A DNA stretch of 64,000 nucleotides from an uncultured Rhizobiaceae bacterium (GTDB taxonomy: Bacteria; Pseudomonadota; Alphaproteobacteria; Rhizobiales; Rhizobiaceae), in NCBI GenBank assembly GCA_951813045.1, contig CATOTF010000002.1:1240001-1304000 (forward strand). The letters are read 5' to 3'. Both the position numbers and the translations under genes were made by a program. Below the pieces are notes generated by a model. That model was not told where the DNA came from and did not search any database. It worked only from the letters and a program-made list of their open reading frames with translations. Below are positions 27,405 through 36,409 of the stretch, one piece after another; within the stretch, counting starts at the first letter, position 1, and each line of letters begins with the position of its first letter.

Positions 27405-28550
27405 TTATCTTCCAACTACGCGCTTCCCGACAACCCGCACTCGCCGGTTTTGAGCCACTTTGGGATCGGATAACTTCCCAACAAGCGCACCAAGCTCTGC
27501 TTCTTCAAGGTCAGTTCCGGAGTTCGCGATGGTTTCCGGGTCTTGCTCGGGGTCAACCCGCCATAATGGTCGAACAATCTTGGATAACGATCTCATTTCC
27601 AGCCTTCGTGCATTTTCAGGGCTTAAAACCACAAGTTTTTTGGGCTGTTCGGTTTCGGGAGCTTTATGATTGCAACTGCAGTTTGGATCATATTTTGTCT
27701 GATATGCAAACGCGTTGGGAATGGACGTATAGGATTCACCGGTAACGGTTGAAATCATGTTCTCAGCAGATTCCCCTTTTGTCTTGTGATAAAATAGTTC
27801 CATTTCTGTGCCGGGGCACAGGTTTGAACACGCATCGGCATCTTTCTCCACGCCGCTTTTTTGAGTGGAAAAGCTAACTGGAAAAAAATATCCGTCACAC
27901 TTGCGCACACAAATTGTGCGAACTGTATTGTAGTTTCTCAGCCGGTCTTCTGTTGAGCGCACGGATTTCCCGGTATTGCGTTTTTTTCTCAGTCTTTGTA
28001 GCTCGCGGCGGTCGCGCTCTGCCCGTCTTTTACGTGATTTGCGGGCGTCATTTCCAAATATCTGATCGACGATCGAATTTTTACGCGTGCTTGCGACCCT
28101 TGTTTCGGTTTCTCCGCACCGGTTTCTGCGCATTGCTCTCAAGATATTCTTGCGCGACGACCTGGAAACAGCAGCAACCGAGCTTCCTCCGGCTTTTTTC
28201 TGAAGAGACCTGAGGTTGTTTTTCATGCTGCGCAACGAAGAACGTAACCTGCGGCATGAAGGGTGGCTTTCCCGTTTGAAAAACCGTCTTTTCCGGCTGC
28301 AGCCGTACCCGTCCATCCGTCTTCGAACCGCGCTTAGTTGCCGGTTTTGAGAGGCGATGGCTCTTCTGTATCTGGAACTGGACGCCTTACCGCCACTACG
28401 GGAACCCACAGAAGCCAATTGACGTTTTAAGTTGCTGCAGGTCGCAGATTGTGCTTGCGCGTGATTTTGCCCCGCGTCAAATAGAAAAAAAGCAACTATT
28501 ATTGTAAATATCGAGGTTATAACCAGCCCGGCACAAGATGGGGTATCCAT
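27405..28550 (-). CDS. DUF2865 domain secreted protein
   Basis: A protein of about 381 residues with an N-terminal hydrophobic signal (ITSIFTIIVAFFLFDAGQNHAQAQ) and a very basic, coiled, Arg/Ser-rich middle. The C-terminal DUF2865 region has the family core RTICVRKCDGYFFPVSFST, DACSNLCPGTEMELFYHK and NAFAYQTKYDPNCSCNH. Several paired cysteines suggest disulfides in the periplasm. The family is confined to Alphaproteobacteria and has no known role. The frame continues 11 codons upstream to a GTG; ATG at 28550 is preferred. Confidence 0.75.
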   Translation of the reverse strand: MDTPSCAGLVITSIFTIIVAFFLFDAGQNHAQAQSATCSNLKRQLASVGSRSGGKASSSRYRRAIASQNRQLSAVRRRMDGYGCSRKRRFFKRESHPSCRRLRSSLRSMKNNLRSLQKKAGGSSVAAVSRSSRKNILRAMRRNRCGETETRVASTRKNSIVDQIFGNDARKSRKRRAERDRRELQRLRKKRNTGKSVRSTEDRLRNYNTVRTICVRKCDGYFFPVSFSTQKSGVEKDADACSNLCPGTEMELFYHKTKGESAENMISTVTGESYTSIPNAFAYQTKYDPNCSCNHKAPETEQPKKLVVLSPENARRLEMRSLSKIVRPLWRVDPEQDPETIANSGTDLEEAELGALVGKLSDPKVAQNRRVRVVGKRVVGR

Positions 28551-28637
28551 CTTTCTTGCCCGACTGCAACGCGGATTCAACACGGCTTACGCCCTCAACA
28601 CTACACAATACTAACGTAAGGTAAGTGTTGCGCGAAT

Positions 28638-28661
28638 CTCCCGCCAGTTCAAGAGCGGGAG
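28638..28661 (-). terminator. Hairpin downstream of the SDR gene
   Basis: CTCCCGC at 28638-28644 pairs with GCGGGAG at 28655-28661. It lies about 45 bases past the SDR stop but lacks a T-run, so termination is uncertain. Confidence 0.35.
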
Positions 28662-28705
28662 GCGATTGTTGGTCGATAAACAGGATTCAGAGTTAATCTG
28701 TGACG

Positions 28706-29485
28706 TTAGAACGAGTGGGGAAATAAACCACCGTCCATCAGGATATTCTGGCCGGTAATATAGCCTGCGTAACCTGAGCACAGGAACGCACACGTGTTGC
28801 CAAATTCTTCTGCGGTTCCAAAGCGTTTTGCGGGAATTTCATCCATTTGAGCCTGCGCGACTTCGTCAAAGGACTTCCCGGACGCCTTTGCGCCGGCTTC
28901 AAGACCACCACGAAGCCGTTTTGTGTCCATTTTTCCGGGGAGCAGATTGTTCATCGTAACATTGCGACCAGCGTAGAGTGGGCGGACGCCTGCGAGAAAG
29001 GCAGTTAAACCCGCGCGAGCTCCTGATGAAAGGTCCAGGCCTTCTATTGGCATAAGAACTGACAGGGATGTTATGTTGACGATGCGTCCAAAGCCACGTT
29101 CAGCCATGCCGTCGGCAACCGCCTGTATCAATTCAACAGGCGTAATCATGTTTTGTACAACACCTTCCACCATCGCCGCGCGATCCAGCTCCATGAAATT
29201 CTTGCGCGGCGGGCCGCCGTTGTTGTTCACCAGGATATCAGGGTTGGGGCAGGCGTTGAGAATTGCTTTTTGTCCCTCCGGTGTACCCACATCTGCGGCG
29301 ACGCCAGTAACATTCGCGCCGGTCGCCGCTGATATTTCTGCTACCGTCGCTTCAACCGTCTTTGCCGTGCGGGCGTTTACGATAACGTCGCAACCCGCTT
29401 CAGCAAGTGCTATGGCACATCCTTTGCCCAACCCTTCGCTTGACGCGCACACAATGGCTTTGCGCCCTTTTATATCTAAGTCCAT
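28706..29485 (-). CDS. Short-chain dehydrogenase/reductase family protein with atypical active site
   Basis: A 259-residue Rossmann protein with the cofactor motif ASSEGLGKG, the DILVNNNGG motif and the catalytic-type Ser in RIVNITSLS. Where classical SDRs have YxxxK, this protein reads LSSGARAGLTAF, so Tyr is replaced by Ser and Lys by Arg. The C-terminus (GQNILMDGGLFP) is normal for the family. It may use another mechanism or bind rather than reduce a ligand. It is divergent from the dehydratase gene, with 85 bp between them. Confidence 0.8.
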   Translation of the reverse strand: MDLDIKGRKAIVCASSEGLGKGCAIALAEAGCDVIVNARTAKTVEATVAEISAATGANVTGVAADVGTPEGQKAILNACPNPDILVNNNGGPPRKNFMELDRAAMVEGVVQNMITPVELIQAVADGMAERGFGRIVNITSLSVLMPIEGLDLSSGARAGLTAFLAGVRPLYAGRNVTMNNLLPGKMDTKRLRGGLEAGAKASGKSFDEVAQAQMDEIPAKRFGTAEEFGNTCAFLCSGYAGYITGQNILMDGGLFPHSF

Positions 29486-29570
29486 TTCTATTGCTCCAGC
29501 TTCAAATGGTGTTCCTTGACCTTACTCTAGCGCGCATTTACGCAACTACAGAACCTTTGGAACAAAATTC

Positions 29571-30545
29571 ATGCATATTCTCCCCACATACCGTGATGTG
29601 TGCGAGGCCGCCGATATGTTGGCTGGCCATGCAATACGCACTCCGCTCATCGAAAATCAGATGCTCAACGATATGCTGGGTGCACGCATATTTTTTAAGG
29701 CTGAGTGTCTGCAACGCACTGGAAGCTTTAAATTTCGTGGCGCGTACAACACGATTATGCGGTTGGATGACGCAAAAGTGGAGAATGGGATAGTTGCCTG
29801 TTCGTCAGGAAACCATGCCCAAGGCGTAGCGGAAGCGGCACGACTAAGGGATATAAAAGCTACAATATTAATGCCAGCGGACGCACCACAATCCAAAAAA
29901 GATCGCACGCGCCGATCCGGCGCTATTATTGTGGAATATGATCGTCACAGTCAGGATCGCGAGCAGTTAACCCTTGAATTGGCAAATGAGCTTAGCGCGC
30001 CGATTGTTCACCCGTACGAGTCTTTTCATGTGATTGCCGGTCAGGGCACATGTGCGCTGGAGTTTTGCGAAGATATTTCGAAAAAAGACCTAAATCTGGA
30101 TCATGTGCTGGTTTGTTGTGGCGGCGGCGGATTGCTTGCAGGGATTGTACTGGCCACAAAAAAAGCGTTTCCTGACGCATTGATCCATACTGTAGAACCA
30201 TCAGGGTACGACGACCAGAAACGTTCCCATGAAGTTGGACATCGGGTCGCCAACCAACGTGCTGATCCCTCCGTTTGCGATGCGATAGTCACGCCTATGC
30301 CGGGGGAAAATTCATTCGAAATCTGTAAGGACAATCTGAGCCAAGGGCTGGTTGTAACAGATGAGGAAGCGTTGGCAGCCGTGGCGTTTGCTTTTCGGGA
30401 GTTGAAACTGGTTGTTGAACCCGGCGGAGCAGTCACACTGGCTGCACTTCTGGCTGGTAAGATTGATGTGAACGGTAAAACCGTAGTTGCTACGCTTTCT
30501 GGCGGTAACATAGACGCGGAGATTTTGAATCGCGCGCTTTGTTAA
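29571..30545 (+). CDS. PLP-dependent threonine/serine dehydratase
   Basis: A fold-type II PLP enzyme of 324 residues without the C-terminal ACT regulatory domain of biosynthetic IlvA, so probably catabolic or a racemase-like paralogue. The PLP lysine is in RTGSFKFRGAYN (about residue 53), the Asn/His in SSGNHAQGVA, and the phosphate-binding loop is CCGGGGLLAG. The expected reaction is threonine or serine to the 2-oxo acid and ammonia. Hydroxy-amino-acid variants cannot be excluded. Confidence 0.85.
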   Translation: MHILPTYRDVCEAADMLAGHAIRTPLIENQMLNDMLGARIFFKAECLQRTGSFKFRGAYNTIMRLDDAKVENGIVACSSGNHAQGVAEAARLRDIKATILMPADAPQSKKDRTRRSGAIIVEYDRHSQDREQLTLELANELSAPIVHPYESFHVIAGQGTCALEFCEDISKKDLNLDHVLVCCGGGGLLAGIVLATKKAFPDALIHTVEPSGYDDQKRSHEVGHRVANQRADPSVCDAIVTPMPGENSFEICKDNLSQGLVVTDEEALAAVAFAFRELKLVVEPGGAVTLAALLAGKIDVNGKTVVATLSGGNIDAEILNRALC

Positions 30546-30732
30546 GGCGTTGCACCAATCCATACACAGAAGAAATGCGCCGTTTGAGGCAGGCTAATAG
30601 ACTACAGTTGATCTAACTGGCAAACTCCATATCTGTTGACGGGTGGGAAATATATTTCAACGAGCAAGGGTTTCGATTGTCTGATTTGGCGACACAGAAT
30701 TTACTTTTGGTGAACCCGTACGGGGTGCCGAA

Positions 30733-31878
30733 ATGACGCCTCAAACTGATGATCAGGCCCAGATGGACATCCAATTGGATGCGGTTGGAACCACCTATGT
30801 TTGTCAAGGCAATTGGACAATCGGCGGCATTAATGCAGTTGAAGAAATATTGGCAAATGAAAATTTCAACGACAATCGCAATATTTCGTTTGATACCACT
30901 GCAGTAACCGGGTTTGATTCATCTGGTGCATGGCTGATAGCCCGGTGCAAGGTTGCTTGCGCGCAGGCAGAAACGCCTTTCAAGCATGTCGATAAGAATG
31001 ACAAACGCATCAAGCTTGTCGGCGTTCTTATGCCCGATCCGGATAATTCTGTTCCGCTGCCCCCTAAAAATAACGGTTATGTGTCAACATTTTTCGAAAA
31101 CCTTGGACGCGGTATGCGAACAATGGCGGAAGATATTCTGACAGCGTGCTATTTGGTCGGGGCGTCCATCCGCAGCCCGCAAATGAAAGCGGGGCATCGC
31201 CGCAATATTAGAATTAAGTCGGTCATCCATCATCTGGATCATATGGGGTTGAAGGCAGTCCCCGTGATCGCACTTATGTCATTTCTGATCGGTGCCATCA
31301 TCGCACAACAGGGGGCTTATCAATTACGGTTTTATGGAGAAGAATTACTGACCGTAAGTCTAGTCGGCATCCTGCATTTTCGCGAAATTGGTGTGCTTCT
31401 AACTGCGATTATGGTTGCCGGTCGCACTGGCAGCGCCATTACAGCTGAAATTGGTACAATGCGGATGCGGGAGGAAATCGACGCCCTCCAGGTCATCGGG
31501 CTTAATCCGGTAGGTGTATTGATATTTCCACGCCTGCTTGCGCTTATAATCGCATTGCCGATATTGGTTCTGCTAAGTGACCTAGCAGGTATCTTAGGGG
31601 CAATTGTTGTCGCGGACCTATACATCGGGATAACACCGACTGAATTTCTACAGGCGCTTAACACCGATGTTGATGTGGAAAGTTTCTACGTCGGGCTCAT
31701 CAAAGCACCTGTCATGGCGATTATCATAGGGCTCGCGGCGTCAGTTGAAGGCTTGAAAGTGGGTGGAAGCGCGGAAAGTCTGGGTCGCCATACAACATCT
31801 GCGGTCGTGCGAGCAATTTTTGCGGTCGTCATCGTGGACGGTTTGTTTGCTATGTTCTTTGCAGCGATAGATTATTGA
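30733..31878 (+). CDS. mlaE: MlaE-family ABC lipid transporter permease with N-terminal STAS-like domain
   Basis: The inner-membrane permease of an MCE/Mla phospholipid transporter. The 381-residue protein has an N-terminal STAS-like region (about 10-110, with TAVTGFDSSGAWLIARC) fused to a MlaE domain with the conserved HHLDHMGLKAVPVIALMSFLIGAIIAQQ and the family loop RTGSAITAEIGTMRMREEIDALQVIG. It begins the operon mlaE-mlaF-mlaD-lipoprotein, and mlaF starts one base after its stop. The fused STAS replaces the separate MlaB of E. coli. Confidence 0.92.
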   Translation: MTPQTDDQAQMDIQLDAVGTTYVCQGNWTIGGINAVEEILANENFNDNRNISFDTTAVTGFDSSGAWLIARCKVACAQAETPFKHVDKNDKRIKLVGVLMPDPDNSVPLPPKNNGYVSTFFENLGRGMRTMAEDILTACYLVGASIRSPQMKAGHRRNIRIKSVIHHLDHMGLKAVPVIALMSFLIGAIIAQQGAYQLRFYGEELLTVSLVGILHFREIGVLLTAIMVAGRTGSAITAEIGTMRMREEIDALQVIGLNPVGVLIFPRLLALIIALPILVLLSDLAGILGAIVVADLYIGITPTEFLQALNTDVDVESFYVGLIKAPVMAIIIGLAASVEGLKVGGSAESLGRHTTSAVVRAIFAVVIVDGLFAMFFAAIDY

Positions 31879-31879
31879 T

Positions 31880-32710
31880 ATGGCTGTGATGGTAAAAAGA
31901 AAAAATGTCGATAACAGGGCTGCCGAACCCGTAGATGAGACCAATATCCTCCTTAGTGTCCGGGGCATTGAGGTTTCATTCGGATCCACAAAGGTGCTCA
32001 AAGGGCTCGATCTTGATGTCATGTCCGGAGAGATATTGGGATTTGTCGGGGGGTCGGGATCAGGAAAATCAGTTTTGATGAGAACGATTCTCGGTCTAAT
32101 CAAGCGACAGGCCGGATCGATAAAGATATTTGGTGTTGACTACGACAATGCCGATAATCAACAGCGGCTCGCGATTGATCGGCGTATGGGGGTTCTGTTT
32201 CAACACGGCGCTTTGTTTTCATCCCTGACGGTTAAAGAAAATATCCAGGTACCCATGCGCGAATATTACGACCTCAGTCAAAAGCTGATGGATGAACTGG
32301 CGGCAGTGAAAATCAACATCGCTGGTTTAGGTCCTGACGCCGGTGATAAATACCCTGCGGAATTGTCGGGTGGCATGATCAAGAGAGCAAGTCTTGCCCG
32401 AGCACTTGCCCTTGATCCCGACCTTGTGTTTCTGGATGAGCCAACATCCGGTTTGGACCCCATCGGTGCGGCGGAATTCGATGATTTGATCGCTTCTTTA
32501 CGTGATACGCTGGGCCTGACAGTCTACATGGTCACCCATGATCTCGACAGCCTTCACGCAATATGTGACCGCATTGCGGTGCTACGGGACGGCAAGGTTC
32601 TTGTCACGGGAACCATGGATCAAATGGTTCATGTGGATGACCCGTGGATGAATGAATATTTCAACGGCAAACGTGCGCGGAAACTCTTAGTAACAAGCAA
32701 GCAGTCATAG
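31880..32710 (+). CDS. mlaF: MlaF-type ABC transporter ATP-binding protein
   Basis: The ATPase of the lipid transporter, 276 residues. Walker A is GGSGSGKSVLMRTI, the signature ELSGGMIKRASLARAL and Walker B LVFLDEPTSGLDP. The Q-loop region VLFQHGALFSSLTV is typical of the Mkl/MlaF group. It acts on the cytoplasmic side, powering MlaE. It lies directly between the permease and MCE genes, 32 bp before mlaD. Confidence 0.93.
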   Translation: MAVMVKRKNVDNRAAEPVDETNILLSVRGIEVSFGSTKVLKGLDLDVMSGEILGFVGGSGSGKSVLMRTILGLIKRQAGSIKIFGVDYDNADNQQRLAIDRRMGVLFQHGALFSSLTVKENIQVPMREYYDLSQKLMDELAAVKINIAGLGPDAGDKYPAELSGGMIKRASLARALALDPDLVFLDEPTSGLDPIGAAEFDDLIASLRDTLGLTVYMVTHDLDSLHAICDRIAVLRDGKVLVTGTMDQMVHVDDPWMNEYFNGKRARKLLVTSKQS

Positions 32711-32742
32711 ATATTTCTGAATTCAGGTTATAAAGTCGAGCA

Positions 32743-35304
32743 ATGGAAACCCGCGCAAACTATATAGCTATCGGCTTATTTACATTTGCGGCGATTGTGA
32801 CTGCATTTGCAGTTGCATACTGGTTCGGACGTTACGGCGAAGACGAAAATCTTGTCCCGATGGATGTAGGCATTCAAGGCTCGGTGTCTGGCCTTGTTCA
32901 AGGCAGCCTGGTGCAGTTTAACGGCAGAACCATTGGTCGTGTAACCAAATTGACCCAAGATATGGCTGATCCCCGAGTTGTGATAGTTAGCACCATGGTT
33001 GATGCCACAACCCCAATTCGCATCGACACGCGCGCCACAATTGGTATTCGTGGTCTTTCAGGAGGCGCGTTCGTACAATTGGAGGGTGGGAGTCCACAGG
33101 CAGCAGTGCTACTGACTGGTGATGACAATGGGGTTCCAACGATTAAAGGGACTCCTGCAGCGTTATCGGACCTGTTAGAACGGGTAAACGGTATTGCCGT
33201 GCGGACCGAAAGCGTATTGAACACACTGGAAAGCTTCGTAGCGGTCAACAATGAGACTGTTTCCAATACCTTCAAAAATGCGGAAACCTTTTCCAAGGCA
33301 CTTGCTGATAACAGCGACGGCGTTGCCTCGTTTCTTGCAAGTGTCAGTGACGTTGCCGGTTCCCTGCAGCAATTGTCCGGTAAACTGGACGGTAGCCTCA
33401 CCCAAATGGAAGCAATATTGAAATCGGTTGACACGGACGCGGTGAGCAGGACCGTTGAAAACGTTGAAACGGTTTCGCGGGTGTTGACGGAGCAACGCGT
33501 GGCGATAACCACACTTGTTGCAACGGTCAATAATACAGCATCGCAACTTAGCACATTTTCCGGAAACCTCGATAAAACGCTTTCAAAAGTAGATGGCGTG
33601 GTTGATGCAATTGACCCGGCAACGGTCAAATCTGTTATCGATAGCGTCTCGTCAACGTCAACGCGTATTGGCGATTTCACCGGTGAGTTGAGCAAAACTC
33701 TAACTAAAGTTGACGGAGTTGTGGCGTCTGTTGACCCGCAATCGGTTGTATCTACGGTCGATAGTCTCAAAAAATCGGCTGAAAATGCTTCAAAACTCCT
33801 GGAATCGATTGACCGGGAAAAACTCAACACTGTGGTCGATAACGTGGCGAAAACGACCACTCAATTGGATAAATTCACCACCGATCTGAATAAAACCCTG
33901 GCTCAGGTGGACAGTGTGGTCGGCTCGGTCGACGGGGCGAAGCTGGGAACTGTTGTTGACAATGTTACGGAGGCCTCAGCCCGGCTGAACAGTTTTACTG
34001 AGGATTTGAACAAAACCGTGTCCAAGGCCGACGGGGTGATCAGTGCGATTGACCCGGTCCGTGTTGAGTCAACTGTCACCAGTATCGACATTTCGGCAAA
34101 AAAAGCATCCGAACTGTTACAAGCGATTGATCAGGAAAAACTCAACACCGTAATCGATAACGTGGCAAAAACATCCACTGAACTGGACAAATTCGCAACT
34201 GACTTGAATAATACCCTGGCTCAGGTGGACGGAGTAGTCGGCTCGGTTGACAGGGCGAAGCTGGGAACTGTTGTCGATAATGTCACGGAGGCTTCAACCC
34301 GGCTGAACATTCTTACCGAGGATATTAACAAGACTGTTTCCAAGGCTGACGGGGTGATTAGTGCGATTGATCCGGCCAGTGTTGAATCAACTGTTGCCAG
34401 CCTCGATAAAACGGCGAAAAAAGCGTCTGAATTGCTTGGTGCAATTGAACAGGAAAAAGTAAAATCCGTTGTCGACAATGTTTCATCAGCCGCATCGCGC
34501 TTGAATGATATCTCGGGTAATTTGGATCAGACGCTTGCAAAAGTTGATGGTGTAATTGCTGCAGTAGACCCGGCACGTGTGACATCAACTGTGAAGAACC
34601 TGGAAAAATCTGCAAATCGTGCTTCAGATATATTGGAGGCCGTGGATACCGCTAAGCTTCAAACAACAATTGACGACATTTCAGCCACAGCATCTGCGTC
34701 ACGCGGTATTGTCGAAAATATTGACCAGGGCGCGGTAAAATCGTTGATTGCAGAACTTGGCTCGGCAAGCTCAAGCGTATCAAAACTGCTCGAAGCGGTT
34801 GATACCAACAAGGTGAATAGTGCGGTTGAAAGTTTTTCAACGGCTGCCGAGGGCGCGCAGACCGTAATCGAGGATGTGAGTAAGCTAACGGCTCCTCTTG
34901 GGTCACGCGCAAAAGAGGTCGATCAGATAATTTCCGACACTGCCGAACTTGCTGCGCGATTGAATAATTCATCCAAAAAGGTAGATGCTGTTATCGCGCA
35001 AATAGATTCATTTCTTGGATCGGGCAGCAGCGATGGTCTTGTTTTGGAAGCCAGACAGACCATGGCGACATTTCGACAGACCGCGCGAAGCTTTAATACA
35101 CAGATTTCATCCGTCGCCCGAAGCGTGAATTCCTTTACGAATCGTGGTTTGGCGGACACACAAACTTTTATTCGTGACGCCAGCCAGTCGCTTAACCAAT
35201 TGGACCGTGTTATCAGAAACCTTCAGAACAATCCGTCGTCGCTGCTAACCGGGGCAGGGGGAAGCAGAGTTCGGGAAACGGTTGGGGGGAGGCCTCGCCG
35301 GTAA
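32743..35304 (+). CDS. MCE-family substrate-binding protein (MlaD-like), repeat-expanded
   Basis: MCE proteins form rings or tubes in the periplasm that carry lipids between the membranes. The protein has one N-terminal membrane helix (about 7-28) and a single MCE domain (about 38-115, IQGSVSGLVQGSLVQFNGRTIG and IGIRGLSGGAFVQLEGG). About 600 residues of predicted alpha-helix/coiled coil follow, with recurring units such as TEDLNKTVSKADGVISAIDP. At 853 residues it is far longer than E. coli MlaD (about 180). The long helical tail could form an extended tunnel or needle spanning the periplasm. Two 318-bp tandem copies are seen within the gene. Confidence 0.88.
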   Translation: METRANYIAIGLFTFAAIVTAFAVAYWFGRYGEDENLVPMDVGIQGSVSGLVQGSLVQFNGRTIGRVTKLTQDMADPRVVIVSTMVDATTPIRIDTRATIGIRGLSGGAFVQLEGGSPQAAVLLTGDDNGVPTIKGTPAALSDLLERVNGIAVRTESVLNTLESFVAVNNETVSNTFKNAETFSKALADNSDGVASFLASVSDVAGSLQQLSGKLDGSLTQMEAILKSVDTDAVSRTVENVETVSRVLTEQRVAITTLVATVNNTASQLSTFSGNLDKTLSKVDGVVDAIDPATVKSVIDSVSSTSTRIGDFTGELSKTLTKVDGVVASVDPQSVVSTVDSLKKSAENASKLLESIDREKLNTVVDNVAKTTTQLDKFTTDLNKTLAQVDSVVGSVDGAKLGTVVDNVTEASARLNSFTEDLNKTVSKADGVISAIDPVRVESTVTSIDISAKKASELLQAIDQEKLNTVIDNVAKTSTELDKFATDLNNTLAQVDGVVGSVDRAKLGTVVDNVTEASTRLNILTEDINKTVSKADGVISAIDPASVESTVASLDKTAKKASELLGAIEQEKVKSVVDNVSSAASRLNDISGNLDQTLAKVDGVIAAVDPARVTSTVKNLEKSANRASDILEAVDTAKLQTTIDDISATASASRGIVENIDQGAVKSLIAELGSASSSVSKLLEAVDTNKVNSAVESFSTAAEGAQTVIEDVSKLTAPLGSRAKEVDQIISDTAELAARLNNSSKKVDAVIAQIDSFLGSGSSDGLVLEARQTMATFRQTARSFNTQISSVARSVNSFTNRGLADTQTFIRDASQSLNQLDRVIRNLQNNPSSLLTGAGGSRVRETVGGRPRR
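33811..34446 (+). repeat. Tandem 318-bp (106-codon) repeat inside the MCE gene
   Basis: Two adjacent near-identical units (33811-34128 and 34129-34446) each encode REKLNTVVDNVAKT-like starts, LDKFTTDLNKTLAQVDSVVG, AKLGTVVDNVTEAS and NKTVSKADGVISAIDP. More diverged units of about 53 residues flank them on both sides. The near-identity suggests a recent duplication superimposed on an older repeat array. Confidence 0.8.
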
Positions 35305-35352
35305 GCAACTTTGCGTTTGTCTAATTGTGAAACTGGTGAGTTAGTAATTTTG

Positions 35353-36006
35353 ATGCACGACACGAGGAATTTTGCTGGTAAAGCTGAGGGCTTTTGTTTT
35401 CCGGACATTTCGTTCGCAGGGCATTTCGTTCGTTTTGGTATCTGGTCGTGCCTTGCGCTGATTTTGTCGTCTTGCGCGTTGATACAGCCCCCAGAGGCGC
35501 CTCGTGAAACGTATGACCTGACCGCTCCTGCTGAGTTTCAAAATCTGAGGGGGCGTTCTGGATCACAGATATTGGTGAAACTACCAACCGCCCTTAAATC
35601 TATCAACTCAGAACGCATGATTGTGAAACCCTCACCGTCGGTCATAACTTATCTGGCTGGTGCTCAATGGGCAGATACGGTGCCAAATTTGGTACAAAGC
35701 AAACTGGTCGAAACTCTGGAAAACACGGGCGCAACCGGCGCGACGGCGAAACCGGGTGACGGTCTTGTCATCGATTTTCAACTCGTCAGCGAAATTCGCA
35801 AATTCGAGATTGAAAACGGTCAGGCAATCATCGAAATTTCGATCAAATTGTTGACCGACAGATCAGGCCGTGTGCGAGAGACTAGAATATTTGAAGCTAG
35901 CTCAAACGCGTCGGGATCATCACCCGGCGATTATGTTGCAGCATTTGACGCGGCATTTAACGATTTGGCACGTCAAATCGCGCGGTGGGTAATCATTCGT
36001 ACTTAA
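35353..36006 (+). CDS. ABC-type transport auxiliary lipoprotein (PqiC-like)
   Basis: A protein of about 217 residues with the lipobox LILSSC, implying an outer-membrane lipoprotein. The PqiC/DUF330-like domain is seen in TYDLTAPAEF, SERMIVKPSPSVITYLAGAQWADTVPNLVQSKLVETLENTG and FQLVSEIRKFEIENGQAIIEISIKLLTDRSG. It is the fourth gene of the Mla-type operon and likely receives or docks the MCE tunnel at the outer membrane. The start is uncertain: the frame is open to a TTG at 35311, and the n-region before the hydrophobic segment is long. Confidence 0.82.
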   Translation: MHDTRNFAGKAEGFCFPDISFAGHFVRFGIWSCLALILSSCALIQPPEAPRETYDLTAPAEFQNLRGRSGSQILVKLPTALKSINSERMIVKPSPSVITYLAGAQWADTVPNLVQSKLVETLENTGATGATAKPGDGLVIDFQLVSEIRKFEIENGQAIIEISIKLLTDRSGRVRETRIFEASSNASGSSPGDYVAAFDAAFNDLARQIARWVIIRT

Positions 36007-36409
36007 TCACGTTTTGTATATAGGTCTGTATTTTGACGCGCATATGCTTCCTATCTTGTGCGGGTGGGTAACGCACGTTCTTGATGCTGAATAGTGGCGA
36101 CGCACATTACTCCCTTTGATTGTTCTTCAGCCAATTGACTAAAAATTTAGTAGATATTCACAGCGCGAGCCGGGTTTTTCGCAATTAAATCGATTGGTAT
36201 CGCTCTGATAAAGAGATTTAGTAAAACCAAACAACCTATCCAAAAACAACAATAAAGACTGCTACATTGGGGCAATTAATCAGACGCAGCGTTAGTTTGG
36301 CTTACTTTCATGTAGGTGATCAGTCTTGACGGTGTCACAATTCTGTTTCCAAATTCTCGTTCGCAGATCATCAACGGTTTGATGATAGCTGCAAATCAGG
36401 AGAGTACAC
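36007..36409. other. Intergenic region before phoX
   Basis: About 400 bases without a supportable gene. It is AT-richer than its surroundings. The only motif I can support is the possible Pho box at 36332-36349. Confidence 0.5.
36332..36349 (+). promoter_or_regulatory. Possible Pho box upstream of phoX
   Basis: GTGTCAC at 36332-36338 and CTGTTTC at 36343-36349 are two seven-base units with an exact 11-base period and an AATT spacer, resembling the PhoB direct repeat (CTGTCAT, spacer, CTGTCAT). The second unit matches poorly. The location about 60 bases before a PhoX-type phosphatase strengthens the inference that PhoB activates this gene. Confidence 0.4.

Noticed and set aside
32898-33860. 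320-codon minus-strand frame over the MCE gene
   Set aside because: The repeat-rich MCE coding strand keeps the antisense frame open. The product is Thr/Ser/Val low complexity without motifs.
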